A model generated the notes under the pieces. It was given only the letters and a program-made list of their open reading frames with translations, did no database searches and was not told the DNA's origin. A program made the translations under genes and the position numbers. Shown here piece after piece: positions 62,401 to 64,000 of a DNA stretch of 64,000 bases. The DNA comes from Stichopus chloronotus (taxonomy: Eukaryota; Echinodermata; Holothuroidea; Aspidochirotida; Stichopodidae), in contig CM037840.1 in the NCBI GenBank assembly GCA_021234535.1, forward strand, positions 28,843,520 to 28,907,519. Direction: 5' to 3'. The number at the start of each line of letters is the position of its first letter. The first letter of the stretch is position 1.

Positions 62401-63178
62401 ATATGGGAACAGTGTCTTCAGAAATGTCACCAGCTAAGGACTAATGCAGTCCATTTTTATTTGGTCATTATGTTGCAGAATATAAAGCAAAAGTGCATAT
62501 AAAGTTGAAAAAGGTGTGGTTGTAGGCTATTAAAAGTATTCACTTTGCCTAGAAAGGACAGCTGTGAAAATTCAGGTTTAATAAGTCTCTTTTCATGTAA
62601 AAGATTACTTTCTCTCCAGCAAGCTGAGGAAAAATGGCAAAAGTCATTAAAGACAGTTACTTTGTATCCCTGAAACCTCTTTATAATTTACATAATTTTG
62701 CACATGCTCATTTTGCCATAGCCTTTTCACTTTCTCAATGCTATGAATGACTTTTTAACCTGAAATTCATTTGATGTAATTTTTGTTGAAATTTGATTGC
62801 TAATATCTTTTCATCAGTTCACACATAGATGCATCTTTGTGCATGGCCTAGTATTAAATTGAGTTGCTTTCTCCTCTTTGCTCCCCGCAGAGGCTCCACG
62901 CATCGACAAAGATTCTTTCTCTCTCAAGGATATCCAGGTCAGAGCAGGTGAACCATTCACCATCAAGGTACCCCTGACAGGGAGTCCCGAACCTTCGGTC
63001 GTCTGGGACAAGGACAGTCGGGACATCAAGGTCTCGAAGACGCTGACCGTGGAGACGACGGAGAAGGAGACTGTCGTGGACAACACCAGCAGCGCCCGGG
63101 AAGACAGCGGAAAGTACAAAGTCACCCTGGAGAACAAGATGGGCATCGACAGCCACACCGTCAAGGTCTTGGTCGTAG
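5262..63178 (+). CDS. Twitchin/projectin-like giant muscle protein, N-terminal part, 39 coding exons, 3' incomplete
   Basis: Spliced from 39 exons (listed separately), about 2,480 residues in this window. Domain order is 5 Ig, linker, Ig, PEVK-like linker, Ig, MyBP-C-like linker, 5 Ig, 3 Fn3, Ig, 2 Fn3, Ig, 2 Fn3, Ig, then it leaves the window in an intron. Twitchin-family proteins sit along myosin filaments in invertebrate muscle, carry repeated Fn3-Fn3-Ig blocks and end with a kinase near the C terminus; that kinase would lie beyond 64000. The start ATG at 5262 has A at -3 and G at +4, and MVKDSTPVFVQKP resembles the short lead before the first Ig of twitchins. The frame stays open 30 bases upstream, so a further upstream coding exon cannot be excluded. 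Nearly all domain-boundary introns are phase 1. A titin-like assignment is the main alternative; the Fn3-Fn3-Ig spacing and short PEVK favour twitchin. Confidence 0.9.
5430..7826 (+). other. Intron 1 (2.4 kb)
   Basis: GT-AG intron splitting Ig1. AT-rich; the stretch 7625-7740 is dense in TACAGTAT/TACTGTA words that can pair with each other. No exon-like frame seen. Confidence 0.75.
7827..7962 (+). CDS. Exon 2: second half of Ig1
   Basis: Acceptor TTTTCAG, donor G|GTGAGC; phase 0 in, phase 1 out. Encodes VKKEGDAYVVSLEI and the DAGSYKITADN F-strand motif, completing Ig1 and ending in ALKFG. The F-strand Cys is replaced (Tyr-Lys-Ile), as is common in intracellular I-set domains. Confidence 0.88.
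8579..8612 (+). CDS. Exon 3: 34-nt acidic linker microexon
   Basis: Encodes an EEEEEEQDEQPV-type acidic linker between Ig1 and Ig2. Phase 1 in, phase 2 out; 34 nt is not a multiple of three, so skipping would break the frame. The 3' splice site has a run of 12 C just upstream (8563-8574). Donor is GT|GTAAGT. Confidence 0.85.
8864..9168 (+). CDS. Exon 4: Ig2
   Basis: Complete I-set domain in one exon (about residues 113-214): FTMKPQMSQSEDG, B-strand Cys in IQCEL, ADPRPEVEW with the core Trp, KDGGRYKLRT, and DDGGEFKIVAKN at strand F. Acceptor CTCCCTAG, donor GAGC|GTAAGT; phases 2 in, 1 out. Confidence 0.92.
9169..9920 (+). other. Intron 4 (752 bp)
   Basis: GT-AG intron. It contains open frames without domain similarity (9308-9702); they lack coding-like composition and usable splice pairs. 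Nothing else noted. Confidence 0.7.
9921..10220 (+). CDS. Exon 5: Ig3
   Basis: Complete I-set domain (about residues 215-314): PHFVVDPQIEQSDDG, B-strand Cys in FHCEL, PKPEIVW, KDGGRYKILI, DAGEYKIYAAN. Very close in style to Ig2, consistent with tandem duplication. Phase 1 in and out; donor A|GTATGT. Confidence 0.92.
10221..11189 (+). other. Intron 5 (969 bp)
   Basis: GT-AG intron, AT-rich, with a T15 tract near 10480. No exon-like or RNA-like structure recognised. Confidence 0.7.
11190..11223 (+). CDS. Exon 6: 34-nt linker microexon
   Basis: Encodes TEDAQKEQAPEI between Ig3 and Ig4. Same length (34 nt), same phases (1 in, 2 out) and same charged style as exon 3, so probably its duplicate. 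Acceptor TTCTTTCTAG, donor AAT|GTAAGT. Confidence 0.82.
11224..12069 (+). other. Intron 6 (846 bp)
   Basis: GT-AG intron with no recognisable feature. Confidence 0.7.
12070..12388 (+). CDS. Exon 7: Ig4, with two frame-shifting lesions
   Basis: Begins EISAGGNRPQFQGKPIMKQ and runs in frame to the C strand at about 12193. The expected PSVSW appears two bases short (GTC-TTGG, 12191-12197); from there the Ig continues in another frame (WIFNANQLIPDAGRFKITQ ... LYILTLSMKNVTP). A second shift occurs in a run of five C (12304-12308), after which DDGGTYVVLARNAAGEDQ and LNFD resume, in the frame that fits donor A|GTAAGT. Exon length is 319 where the phases (2 in, 1 out) need 2 mod 3, so the net change is -1 mod 3. 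Most likely sequence or assembly errors in an otherwise intact domain; an allelic frameshift is possible. Confidence 0.85.
12389..13132 (+). other. Intron 7 (744 bp)
   Basis: GT-AG intron. A short direct repeat of the phrase ATATTGGGTTTACA occurs at about 12630 and 12655. No exon candidates. Confidence 0.7.
13133..13447 (+). CDS. Exon 8: Ig5
   Basis: Complete Ig (about residues 432-537): GAPTFIEKPNIKLEDNG, then PKPKFTWLF with core Trp, KDSGRYRIRT, DAGNYKVVAEN and INVEFK. The B-strand Cys position reads FEVKV, so both canonical Cys are missing. Acceptor ends CGCCAG with a modest pyrimidine tract; donor C|GTAAGA; phase 1 in and out. Confidence 0.9.
13448..13923 (+). other. Intron 8 (476 bp)
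   Basis: GT-AG intron; an imperfect repeat of TCTAGTGT/GTCTAG words around 13720-13765. Nothing else seen. Confidence 0.65.
13924..14147 (+). CDS. Exon 9: interdomain linker and A strand of Ig6
   Basis: About 75 residues: DGTRFPKRYNIASQISPV, then GMQQREIEIVSTGQ, a Thr-rich TTKTTTTTQ stretch and IVEELKDQ, which is the usual lead into an Ig B strand. Not an Ig itself; the middle segment is unrecognised. Phase 1 in, 0 out (CAG|GTACGG). Confidence 0.85.
14148..15319 (+). other. Intron 9 (1.17 kb)
   Basis: GT-AG intron. Contains a pyrimidine microsatellite (TTTC/TCTG repeats, about 14260-14298) followed by an exon-like 49-nt stretch that would break the frame if included. The 3' splice site is a T14 tract then GCAAG. 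Confidence 0.7.
15320..15393 (+). CDS. Exon 10: B-C strands of Ig6
   Basis: Encodes DVMDGDSVVLRCRIEG with the B-strand Cys and KKYRWFK with the core Trp. Phase 0 in, 2 out (TTCAA|GTAGGT). It joins IVEELKDQ of exon 9 directly to give a normal Ig strand order. Confidence 0.87.
15394..16463 (+). other. Intron 10 (1.07 kb)
   Basis: GT-AG intron within Ig6; an A-rich homopolymer at about 15787-15803. No exon-like element seen. Confidence 0.7.
16464..16630 (+). CDS. Exon 11: C'-G strands of Ig6
   Basis: Encodes DGKEIKANKEFVMSVEKD, YILKITEVFPEDTGDYSIV and EVKSIAEVYVD. It completes Ig6 (about residues 604-692); the F strand has Ser-Ile-Val instead of Cys. Phase 2 in, 1 out (GATG|GTGAGT). Confidence 0.9.
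16980..17324 (-). mobile_element. TTAA-flanked MITE, copy 1 (345 bp)
   Basis: Starts AGGGAAATAAGGC after TTAA (16976-16979) and ends GCCCTATTTCCCT next to TAAG. It is the reverse complement, by internal sequence, of the copies at 46897 and 53759. Terminal inverted repeats are about 18 bp. No coding capacity. TTAA target sites point to a piggyBac-type transposase acting in trans; this is inferred from the ends only. Confidence 0.8.
17485..17500 (+). CDS. Exon 12: 16-nt microexon of the PEVK-like linker
   Basis: Adds EPAGKG between Ig6 and the KKPE linker. Acceptor TCCCCAAACAG, donor GG|GTACGT. Exon 11 leaves phase 1 and exon 13 enters in phase 2, so this 16-nt piece is exactly what is needed to join them. 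Confidence 0.72.
17501..18788 (+). other. Intron 12 (1.29 kb)
   Basis: GT-AG intron; a near repeat of CCTCATCCAACCTCA/CTTCATACAACCTCA lies at 18669-18720. No exon-like element recognised. Confidence 0.6.
18789..18862 (+). CDS. Exon 13: Lys/Pro repeat linker
   Basis: Encodes KKPGDKKPESKKPESKK then PDEKTPR: tandem KKPES units, PEVK-like and probably disordered. Acceptor TCGAACAG, donor G|GTTGGT (weak). Phase 2 in, 1 out, fitting exon 14. Confidence 0.75.
18974..19000. repeat. Hairpin at left edge of the tandem-repeat element
   Basis: GATTCCTTGCC, loop GAA, GGC, bulge AG, AAGGAATC: an 11-bp stem. The arm GATTCCTTGCC is also the reverse complement of GGCAAGGAATC at 20745-20755, so it doubles as a terminal inverted repeat around the array. 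Confidence 0.6.
19018..19056. repeat. (TG)n microsatellite
   Basis: TG dinucleotide tract interrupted by TATG and TGGG, directly before the 145-bp array. Confidence 0.9.
19063..20640. repeat. 145-bp tandem array, 11 units, rich in AGGTCA half-sites
   Basis: The landmark TGATCCCTAT (degenerate in later units) recurs at 19141, 19286, 19431, 19578, 19723, 19868, 20013, 20158, 20303, 20446 and 20582: spacing 145 bp apart from one 147 and the shorter last two (143, 136). Each unit carries GGTCAAAGGTCA, TTTGAGGTCA and usually a further GAGGTCA, plus CTTGTAAACACGATATCTC. Two subtypes alternate over most of the array. Located in intron 13 of the twitchin-like gene. Confidence 0.93.
21262..21488 (+). 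CDS. Exon 14: PEVK-like linker with three internal repeats
   Basis: Encodes KEPVVEEGI followed by three related units: TPTTEGGVESAPPAPVDE, IPTSAGGEESAPPPVDE and GKTSAGGEQAGPPE, then a hydrophobic-acidic tail ending LPGKD. Rich in P, E, V, G and A; likely extensible and disordered. Acceptor TCTCCCTCAG; phase 1 in, 0 out (GAT|GTAAGC). Confidence 0.85.
21489..22704 (+). other. Intron 14 (1.2 kb)
   Basis: GT-AG intron. TATCTAGATATCTGATATCTAGATA at 22648-22672 is a nested palindrome. No exon-like element seen. Confidence 0.6.
22705..22870 (+). CDS. Exon 15: linker with two in-frame alternative donors
   Basis: GPVEIEVSSTSVPGQQSTP, then RGAPGDKPKPGEKGTPSYL. A strong donor GTAAGG lies at 22820 (115-nt form) and a second, GTATGT, at 22871 (166-nt form). 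The 51 nt between stay open and both leave phase 1, so the long form just adds 17 residues (GKVTTKGGYVYKEPVIR). Acceptor CTGTCTAG. Confidence 0.75.
23202..23294 (+). CDS. Exon 16: end of linker and A strand of Ig7
   Basis: AKPTPAQEGVEFEDGTPYF then IESPMKSTCFEG. PYFIESP is the start of an Ig fold continued in exon 17. Phase 1 in and out; acceptor TTCTGCAG, donor G|GTAAGA. Confidence 0.82.
24002..24108 (+). CDS. Exon 17: B-D strands of Ig7
   Basis: QNIQAEAIISGNPYPSVRW then YNGNEEIKDGGRYKIT. The core Trp and the KDGGRYKIT signature are present, while the B-strand Cys is replaced by Ala. Phase 1 in, 0 out. The intron after KIT is at the same place and phase as the one in Ig1 (FTQ). Confidence 0.88.
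26440..27300. repeat. Decayed tandem repeat, unit roughly 150-170 bp
   Basis: A degenerate phrase, GATCCA..(A/C)...T(C/T)TTGG(G)AGTCATGTTGG.(A/G)TC, recurs near 26450, 26786, 27091 and 27262, with a weaker match near 26936. Between them CACATG and TTAACACCTTT/TTAGCACCTTTT phrases also recur. Strong divergence suggests an old satellite remnant. Confidence 0.45.
29684..30242. mobile_element. TTAA-flanked foldback (long inverted repeat) element, 559 bp
   Basis: Flanked by TTAA at 29680-29683 and 30243-30246. The left end AAGGATAGTCCAGCC pairs with GGCTAGACCATCCTT at the right. Inverted similarity continues inward (GCTTTGATATGT with ACATATCAAAGC) and ends in ACTTGAAGCAAACAGGAGTG (29832) against CACTCCTGCTTGCTTCAAGT (30078). 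No coding capacity; a non-autonomous element, family inferred from TTAA. Confidence 0.75.
31958..32087 (+). CDS. Exon 18: E-G strands of Ig7
   Basis: SKENLGIHSLEIKKSVLGDS, then GIYACKLENELGKEER and VFSLVVS. F-strand Cys present (YACKLEN). Acceptor GCATTTTCAG, donor A|GTAAGT; phase 0 in, 1 out. Completes Ig7 about 7.8 kb from exon 17. Confidence 0.9.
32952..33000 (+). CDS. Exon 19: linker with DFRALLKHR motif
   Basis: Encodes KKPATDELDFRALLKHR. The (L)DFxxLLKxR pattern matches the region near the M-motif of vertebrate myosin-binding protein C (from general knowledge of that family) and similar linkers in twitchins. Phase 1 in, 2 out (CG|GTACGT). Confidence 0.82.
33001..34179 (+). other. Intron 19 (1.18 kb)
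   Basis: GT-AG intron. Ends with a long T-rich tract before TCACCCTAG. No exon-like element seen. Confidence 0.65.
34180..34239 (+). CDS. Exon 20: acidic linker
   Basis: Encodes GQQGSVPDGEIPADHDDDD (the DNA is a GATGATGAT run) with donor GA|GTGCGT. Phase 2 in and out. An Asp-rich, probably disordered spacer between the DFRALLKHR motif and the helix-like segment of exon 21. Confidence 0.72.
34240..38302 (+). other. Intron 20 (4.06 kb)
   Basis: GT-AG intron, AT-rich. No domain-like frame, RNA gene or mobile element recognised. Confidence 0.65.
38303..38381 (+). CDS. Exon 21: linker before Ig8, with GC donor
   Basis: DEFARRESKIVAPQWGVLQ then HSEGPDKK: a basic, helix-like segment with a Trp. 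Phase 2 in, 0 out. No GT donor keeps the frame into exon 22; AAGAAG|GCAAGA gives the correct phase and the AG|GCAAG consensus of GC-AG introns. Confidence 0.8.
38582..38849 (+). CDS. Exon 22: Ig8
   Basis: KAEITNPLKDTKVSEKDGRL, B-strand Cys in LECGV, RPKWFKDGKPI, KLVVYDLAPGDKGNYEVQF and SACKVTVE. A MyBP-C-like Ig (about residues 1009-1098). Acceptor TAAATTTCAG, donor C|GTAAGT; phase 0 in, 1 out. Confidence 0.9.
38850..43058 (+). other. Intron 22 (4.2 kb)
   Basis: GT-AG intron with a (CA)n tract near 39279-39303. It holds a candidate 12-nt cassette microexon at 40739-40750. Other frames in it are not domain-like. Confidence 0.65.
40739..40750 (+). CDS. Candidate 12-nt cassette microexon
   Basis: CGGCTTTCCAAT sits between a fine acceptor (TTCTTTCTCCTCCAG) and a consensus donor GTGAGT. 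Phases are 1 in and 1 out, equal to the flanking exons 22 and 23, so inclusion only inserts four residues (junction reads PAFQS in place of P). Not needed by the gene model; support is splice signals and phase only. Confidence 0.3.
43059..43133 (+). CDS. Exon 23: Lys-rich linker between Ig8 and Ig9
   Basis: MDNSAQLSTKDSVKLKKTRP then LPRD. Acceptor TGCTGCTTCAG, donor G|GTATGA; phase 1 in and out, 75 nt, so it could also be skipped without a frameshift. No domain recognised. Confidence 0.72.
43134..45266 (+). other. Intron 23 (2.1 kb)
   Basis: GT-AG intron. Contains the pyrimidine minisatellite at 43605-43686. The rest is AT-rich with no recognised feature. Confidence 0.65.
43605..43686. repeat. 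Short minisatellite, unit about 15 bp (ACCCTCTTCCATG)
   Basis: Five or so imperfect copies of ACCCTCTTCCA(T/C)G separated by 2-4 bases, then CACCCTCTCTTAAAG. One frame gives a Ser/Thr/Pro-rich peptide ending at a possible donor (GTAGGT), but no acceptor precedes it. Confidence 0.6.
45267..45542 (+). CDS. Exon 24: Ig9
   Basis: GKPKVDFMTLIKSQEVSEGQ, B-strand Cys in FVCEL, LDVTWSHNDKKV, HTLIVHNCRAVDAGEVSI and TCRASLMVK. Complete Ig (about residues 1123-1215) of the MyBP-C C3-like type. Phase 1 in and out; donor T|GTAAGA. Confidence 0.92.
45543..47574 (+). other. Intron 24 (2.0 kb)
   Basis: GT-AG intron carrying MITE copy 2 (46897-47241). Nothing else recognised. Confidence 0.7.
46897..47241 (+). 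mobile_element. TTAA-flanked MITE, copy 2 (345 bp)
   Basis: Perfect TTAA on both sides (46893-46896 and 47242-47245). Ends AGGGAAATAGGGCGTTT and AAATGCCCTATTTCCCT form terminal inverted repeats with one mismatch. Internal landmarks AAACATCTACCAAAGCTTCA and GAAGATGCATCATTTGAATT are shared with copy 3 and, inverted, with copy 1. No coding capacity. Confidence 0.88.
47575..47841 (+). CDS. Exon 25: Ig10
   Basis: KPKIVRELAPATVVQGNPTE, B-strand Cys in LECEI, GEVTWLKDGKPLAL, RLLTIEGAQFDDAAEYTCKF and AKLTVTG. Both canonical Cys present. Phase 1 in and out; donor G|GTGAGA. Confidence 0.92.
47842..48974 (+). other. Intron 25 (1.13 kb)
   Basis: GT-AG intron. A minus-strand open frame (47703-48110) overlaps exon 25 but has no domain character. 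Nothing else seen. Confidence 0.65.
48975..49244 (+). CDS. Exon 26: Ig11
   Basis: PPSFSSKMEPEKEVFATEDA, FETEV (B-strand Cys absent), AEVFWFQDGQHI, KRRLIIHDASPDDSGRYACA and ITFSNLAVQ. F-strand Cys present. High GC compared with its introns. Phase 1 in and out. Confidence 0.92.
49245..51176 (+). other. Intron 26 (1.93 kb)
   Basis: GT-AG intron with C runs at 49365 and 49681, and a short tandem repeat at 50327-50405. No exon-like element seen. Confidence 0.65.
50327..50405. repeat. 35-bp imperfect tandem repeat
   Basis: AATTTAAGCAAATAGCCAT and AATTTAATCAGATAGCCAT, each followed by (A/G)TTCATGTA, start at 50327 and 50362; a third partial copy begins at 50396. Confidence 0.7.
51177..51461 (+). 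CDS. Exon 27: Ig12
   Basis: KPSLVIPEDLQDVTVNAGNP, GGFPVPTVVWKKADQPF, TMLISHCQPDDTSEYSITVA and ESATVRVKVIG. Complete Ig immediately before the first Fn3, like the C5 position of MyBP-C. The B-strand Cys is replaced (FSFEI). Phase 1 in and out. Confidence 0.92.
51462..52395 (+). other. Intron 27 (934 bp)
   Basis: GT-AG intron with TGTA/TCTG microsatellite-like sequence at 51570-51612. Nothing else seen. Confidence 0.65.
52396..52547 (+). CDS. Exon 28: first half of Fn3-1
   Basis: DKPGKPENLKVSGYSETTVS, LQWAPPTYDGNAGVSHYVVE and FRENKKGEEWQ. Typical Fn3 A-C' strands with the core Trp. Acceptor TTTTCAAAG; phase 1 in, 0 out (CAG|GTAAAT). Confidence 0.9.
52548..53558 (+). other. Intron 28 (1.0 kb)
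   Basis: GT-AG intron splitting Fn3-1. Its second half is unusually rich in GATC (see the separate entry). Confidence 0.7.
53006..53455. repeat. GATC-rich patch
   Basis: Fifteen GATC tetramers in about 450 bp (for example 53006, 53026, 53068, 53084, 53122, 53146, 53230, 53245), mostly inside (T/A)GATC(A/C)(G/A) words such as TGATCAGG and AGATCAAA in both orientations. Probably remnants of a short repeated or inverted sequence; identity unknown. Confidence 0.5.
53559..53709 (+). CDS. Exon 29: second half of Fn3-1
   Basis: VADSGVRKPEFTVPNLTEGK, DYFFRVSAVNQVGSSEPIET and PKPTTAKEPSG. Contains the YFFRVSAVN F-strand signature. Acceptor TTTTCTGCAG, donor G|GTGAGG; phase 0 in, 1 out. Confidence 0.92.
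53759..54094 (+). mobile_element. TTAA-type MITE, copy 3 (336 bp)
   Basis: Same family and orientation as copy 2: AGGGAAATAGAGTGTTTAG at the left, ACACCCTATTTCCCT at the right. Flanks read TTCA and GTAA, so the TTAA target sites have decayed. It begins about 50 bp after the exon 29 donor. Confidence 0.85.
54720..55022 (+). CDS. Exon 30: Fn3-2
   Basis: Complete Fn3 in a single 303-nt exon: [73 protein letters not shown]. Strong WEPP...DGG.PI..Y..EKR motif. Phase 1 in and out; donor G|GTTAGT. Confidence 0.94.
55295..55594 (+). CDS. Exon 31: Fn3-3
   Basis: DPADAPAQPEVSEVTKSGCL, LTWEKPKKDGGSPIKGYQVQ, KKNPDTGDWEKVN and VELRVVAENEAGLSEPSEST. Complete Fn3 in one 300-nt exon, giving three Fn3 in a row before Ig13. 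Phase 1 in and out; the intron before it is only 272 bp. Confidence 0.94.
55595..56267 (+). other. Intron 31 (673 bp)
   Basis: GT-AG intron with an (AT)n microsatellite at about 55650-55671. Nothing else seen. Confidence 0.7.
56268..56549 (+). CDS. Exon 32: Ig13
   Basis: PPTIELTCPEEVSIKSGAQM, AGSPTPTVKWSFGGENLI, LDFMRLDVTRKDDGIYTVTA and EKKEVKVSVL. Complete Ig closing the first Fn3 block. No Cys at the B or F strand positions. Phase 1 in and out; donor T|GTGAGT. Confidence 0.93.
56550..57853 (+). other. Intron 32 (1.3 kb)
   Basis: GT-AG intron, AT-rich, no recognised element. Confidence 0.65.
57854..58041 (+). CDS. Exon 33: first part of Fn3-4
   Basis: SAPGPPKGPLEPSEVCAESL, VLTWQPPEDDGGSPITNYII, EKRDVMKAGWSIVNDSTLDT and TIK. 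Classic Fn3 A-E strands. Acceptor CTTTTGCAG; phase 1 in, 0 out. The split lies later in the fold than the split in Fn3-1. Confidence 0.93.
58042..59001 (+). other. Intron 33 (960 bp)
   Basis: GT-AG intron within Fn3-4; no recognised element. Confidence 0.65.
59002..59116 (+). CDS. Exon 34: last part of Fn3-4
   Basis: VPKLMAKSEYIFRVSAENNQ, GVSRPLETSRSIIAKNPYG. Contains the F-strand YIFRVSAEN signature and the G-strand tail. Acceptor TTTTGTTGCAG, donor G|GTGAGG; phase 0 in, 1 out. The frame reads through the following 198-bp intron, so intron retention would keep the frame open. Confidence 0.92.
59315..59617 (+). CDS. Exon 35: Fn3-5
   Basis: DEPGMPGVPEVVDFDNDFVE, LEWAAPDKDGGAKIDGYKIE, KREPGSNRWTEAT and YEFRVTAINKAGPGKPSKVS. 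Complete Fn3 in one 303-nt exon. Phase 1 in and out; donor T|GTAAGT. Confidence 0.94.
59618..60145 (+). other. Intron 35 (528 bp)
   Basis: GT-AG intron; no recognised element. Confidence 0.65.
60146..60427 (+). CDS. Exon 36: Ig14
   Basis: APKLKMDQLRDIKVKAPQEF, EGSPEPTVAWTLNDQPLE, TTVKVRESERADAGVYKLTL and GECNVNVMG. Complete Ig of the A-band type, no B or F strand Cys. Phase 1 in and out. Confidence 0.93.
60428..60889 (+). other. Intron 36 (462 bp)
   Basis: GT-AG intron; no recognised element. Confidence 0.65.
60890..61192 (+). CDS. Exon 37: Fn3-6
   Basis: GNPTAPEGPVEVSDITAESC, RLTWQAPSDDGGSPITNYTV, EKREVGDDYWSKVS and YEFRIRAENGHGASGPNLMS. Complete Fn3 in one 303-nt exon. Phase 1 in and out; donor G|GTAGGC. 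Confidence 0.94.
61193..61848 (+). other. Intron 37 (656 bp)
   Basis: GT-AG intron. Contains repeated CATGCATAAACAT / ATGCAAATGCAT words at about 61480-61540. Nothing else seen. Confidence 0.6.
61849..62151 (+). CDS. Exon 38: Fn3-7
   Basis: DEPGAPGEPKILSYDKDRCE, LQWTEPQSDGGDKIIGYTVE, RKEMRGNRWVKVN and YKFRVYAENRAGPGHPSPET. Complete Fn3, 303 nt; the same start (DEPG.PG.P) as Fn3-5, which holds the equivalent place in its block. Phase 1 in and out. Confidence 0.94.
62152..62890 (+). other. Intron 38 (739 bp)
   Basis: GT-AG intron; no recognised element. Confidence 0.65.
62891..63178 (+). CDS. Exon 39: Ig15, last exon in the window
   Basis: APRIDKDSFSLKDIQVRAGE, TGSPEPSVVWDKDSRDIK, ETVVDNTSSAREDSGKYKVT and GIDSHTVKVLVVG. 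Complete Ig closing the Fn3-6/Fn3-7 block. Phase 1 in, 1 out (G|GTGGGC), so the reading frame continues into an exon beyond 64000. Confidence 0.93.
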
Positions 63179-64000
63179 GTGGGCAATTCGTCTTGTGTCG
63201 ATCGTGTATAAACATAAGTTGTGGTCTTGAAGTAACTAATGCATATCTATCGTGCACTGTATGTATGTCGGAGAGCCTCTGCAAATGACATTGACACCAA
63301 CACTGTCAAGGATTAGTTGTGGGATAACTGGGCTATCGTCAAGTTTATTTTGTATCAAGGCCAAGATCGTGGGCTGTTGAGGATCCTCCCTGCAGGTCAT
63401 TTACATCCCCTTCCCCTCGCAATCGATTGCTCCCTTCTTCCAATCACACTGTACTGAGATGATCATTTAAAGTTTTCTAAGGGGTTGATTGTTCAATCCA
63501 TTACATTTGTCCAAGGAGCTGTTACTGTGTAGGAGCCACAACCCTCTGAAGTGAAGTGTGCAGTCGTCAAGGTCACACAGTAAATCTGTCTGTTGTATCT
63601 CTTCTGACATTTGTATATTAAAGGCTTATATGTGATTAGAAAATGCCACATAATATGGTACTTGATGTCTGCTACAGTTACTGTGGGAGATTGGGGTTGT
63701 CTGTGCTGCCACAGCATTACCACTCATCAGGGAATTGAATTATTATTCAGCCTTTGCTTGCTCGTTGCTGTGTATGACAATGTAACTGCCAGGTGGAAGG
63801 TCAAAAGGTGAAATAAAATCTATAATGATCTGGATATTTCAGGAAATGTCTGGAAACTACCCATCTAGTCATCAAAACATAAGTCTCCTGCCTTAGTCAG
63901 CTCATTTGCATAGAATCCCTTGTTAAGGTAGATTAAGTAAGGCTATCTGTATTCATTGACTTAATTAAACAGTTGTCGCGAGCTTTAAGACACCTGCTCT
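63179..64000 (+). other. Intron 39, cut by the window end
   Basis: Starts with donor GTGGGC. No acceptor followed by an Ig- or Fn3-like frame occurs before 64000. Confidence 0.65.

Noticed and set aside
62814..63284. Long minus-strand open frame over exon 39
   Set aside because: Antisense shadow of the GC-richer Ig15 exon; the plus strand gives a textbook Ig.
1..64000. CRISPR array, bacterial operon, tRNA or rRNA genes
   Set aside because: Spliced animal-type gene structure throughout; the single clear tandem array has no spacer architecture, and no cloverleaf or rRNA core was seen.

Overview
The window is eukaryotic genomic DNA holding one large gene on the + strand. The non-coding DNA is AT-rich, introns obey GT-AG, homopolymers and microsatellites are frequent, and non-autonomous DNA transposons sit in introns. 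Exon translations alternate immunoglobulin I-set (Ig) and fibronectin type III (Fn3) domains in the order typical of twitchin/projectin (unc-22/bent family), giant sarcomeric proteins of invertebrate muscle. Exon size, domain style and repeat content suggest a marine invertebrate deuterostome such as an echinoderm, but this is inference and not proof.

Layout: 1-5242 is upstream DNA with no recognisable protein gene. It holds an old direct duplication, G runs and a perfect 28-bp palindrome centred on a CRE core. Coding starts at 5262 and I can follow 39 coding exons to 63178, where the gene runs off the window; that is about 2,480 residues, only the N-terminal part of a giant protein. All but one of the exon junctions are phase-compatible; the exception is caused by two local lesions inside exon 7 (12070-12388).

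Protein order: Ig1, acidic linker, Ig2, Ig3, linker, Ig4, Ig5, Thr-rich linker, Ig6, a PEVK-like Pro/Glu/Val/Lys/Ala linker (exons 12-15), Ig7, a linker with a DFRALLKHR motif and an Asp run resembling the M-motif region of myosin-binding protein C, then Ig8 to Ig12, three Fn3, Ig13, Fn3-Fn3, Ig14, Fn3-Fn3, Ig15. The last part is the start of the Fn3-Fn3-Ig super-repeat by which such proteins follow the thick filament. The N-terminal Ig/PEVK part would be the extensible I-band-like end; this is a family-based inference.

Introns hold most of the other structure: a 145-bp tandem array rich in nuclear-receptor half-sites (about 19063-20640) bounded by short inverted repeats; three copies of a roughly 340-bp TTAA-flanked MITE (16980, 46897, 53759); a 559-bp TTAA-flanked foldback element (29684-30242); a decayed satellite (26440-27300); a GATC-rich patch (53006-53455); a GC-AG intron; and a candidate 12-nt cassette microexon (40739-40750). 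I found no convincing minus-strand gene, tRNA, rRNA or CRISPR array.
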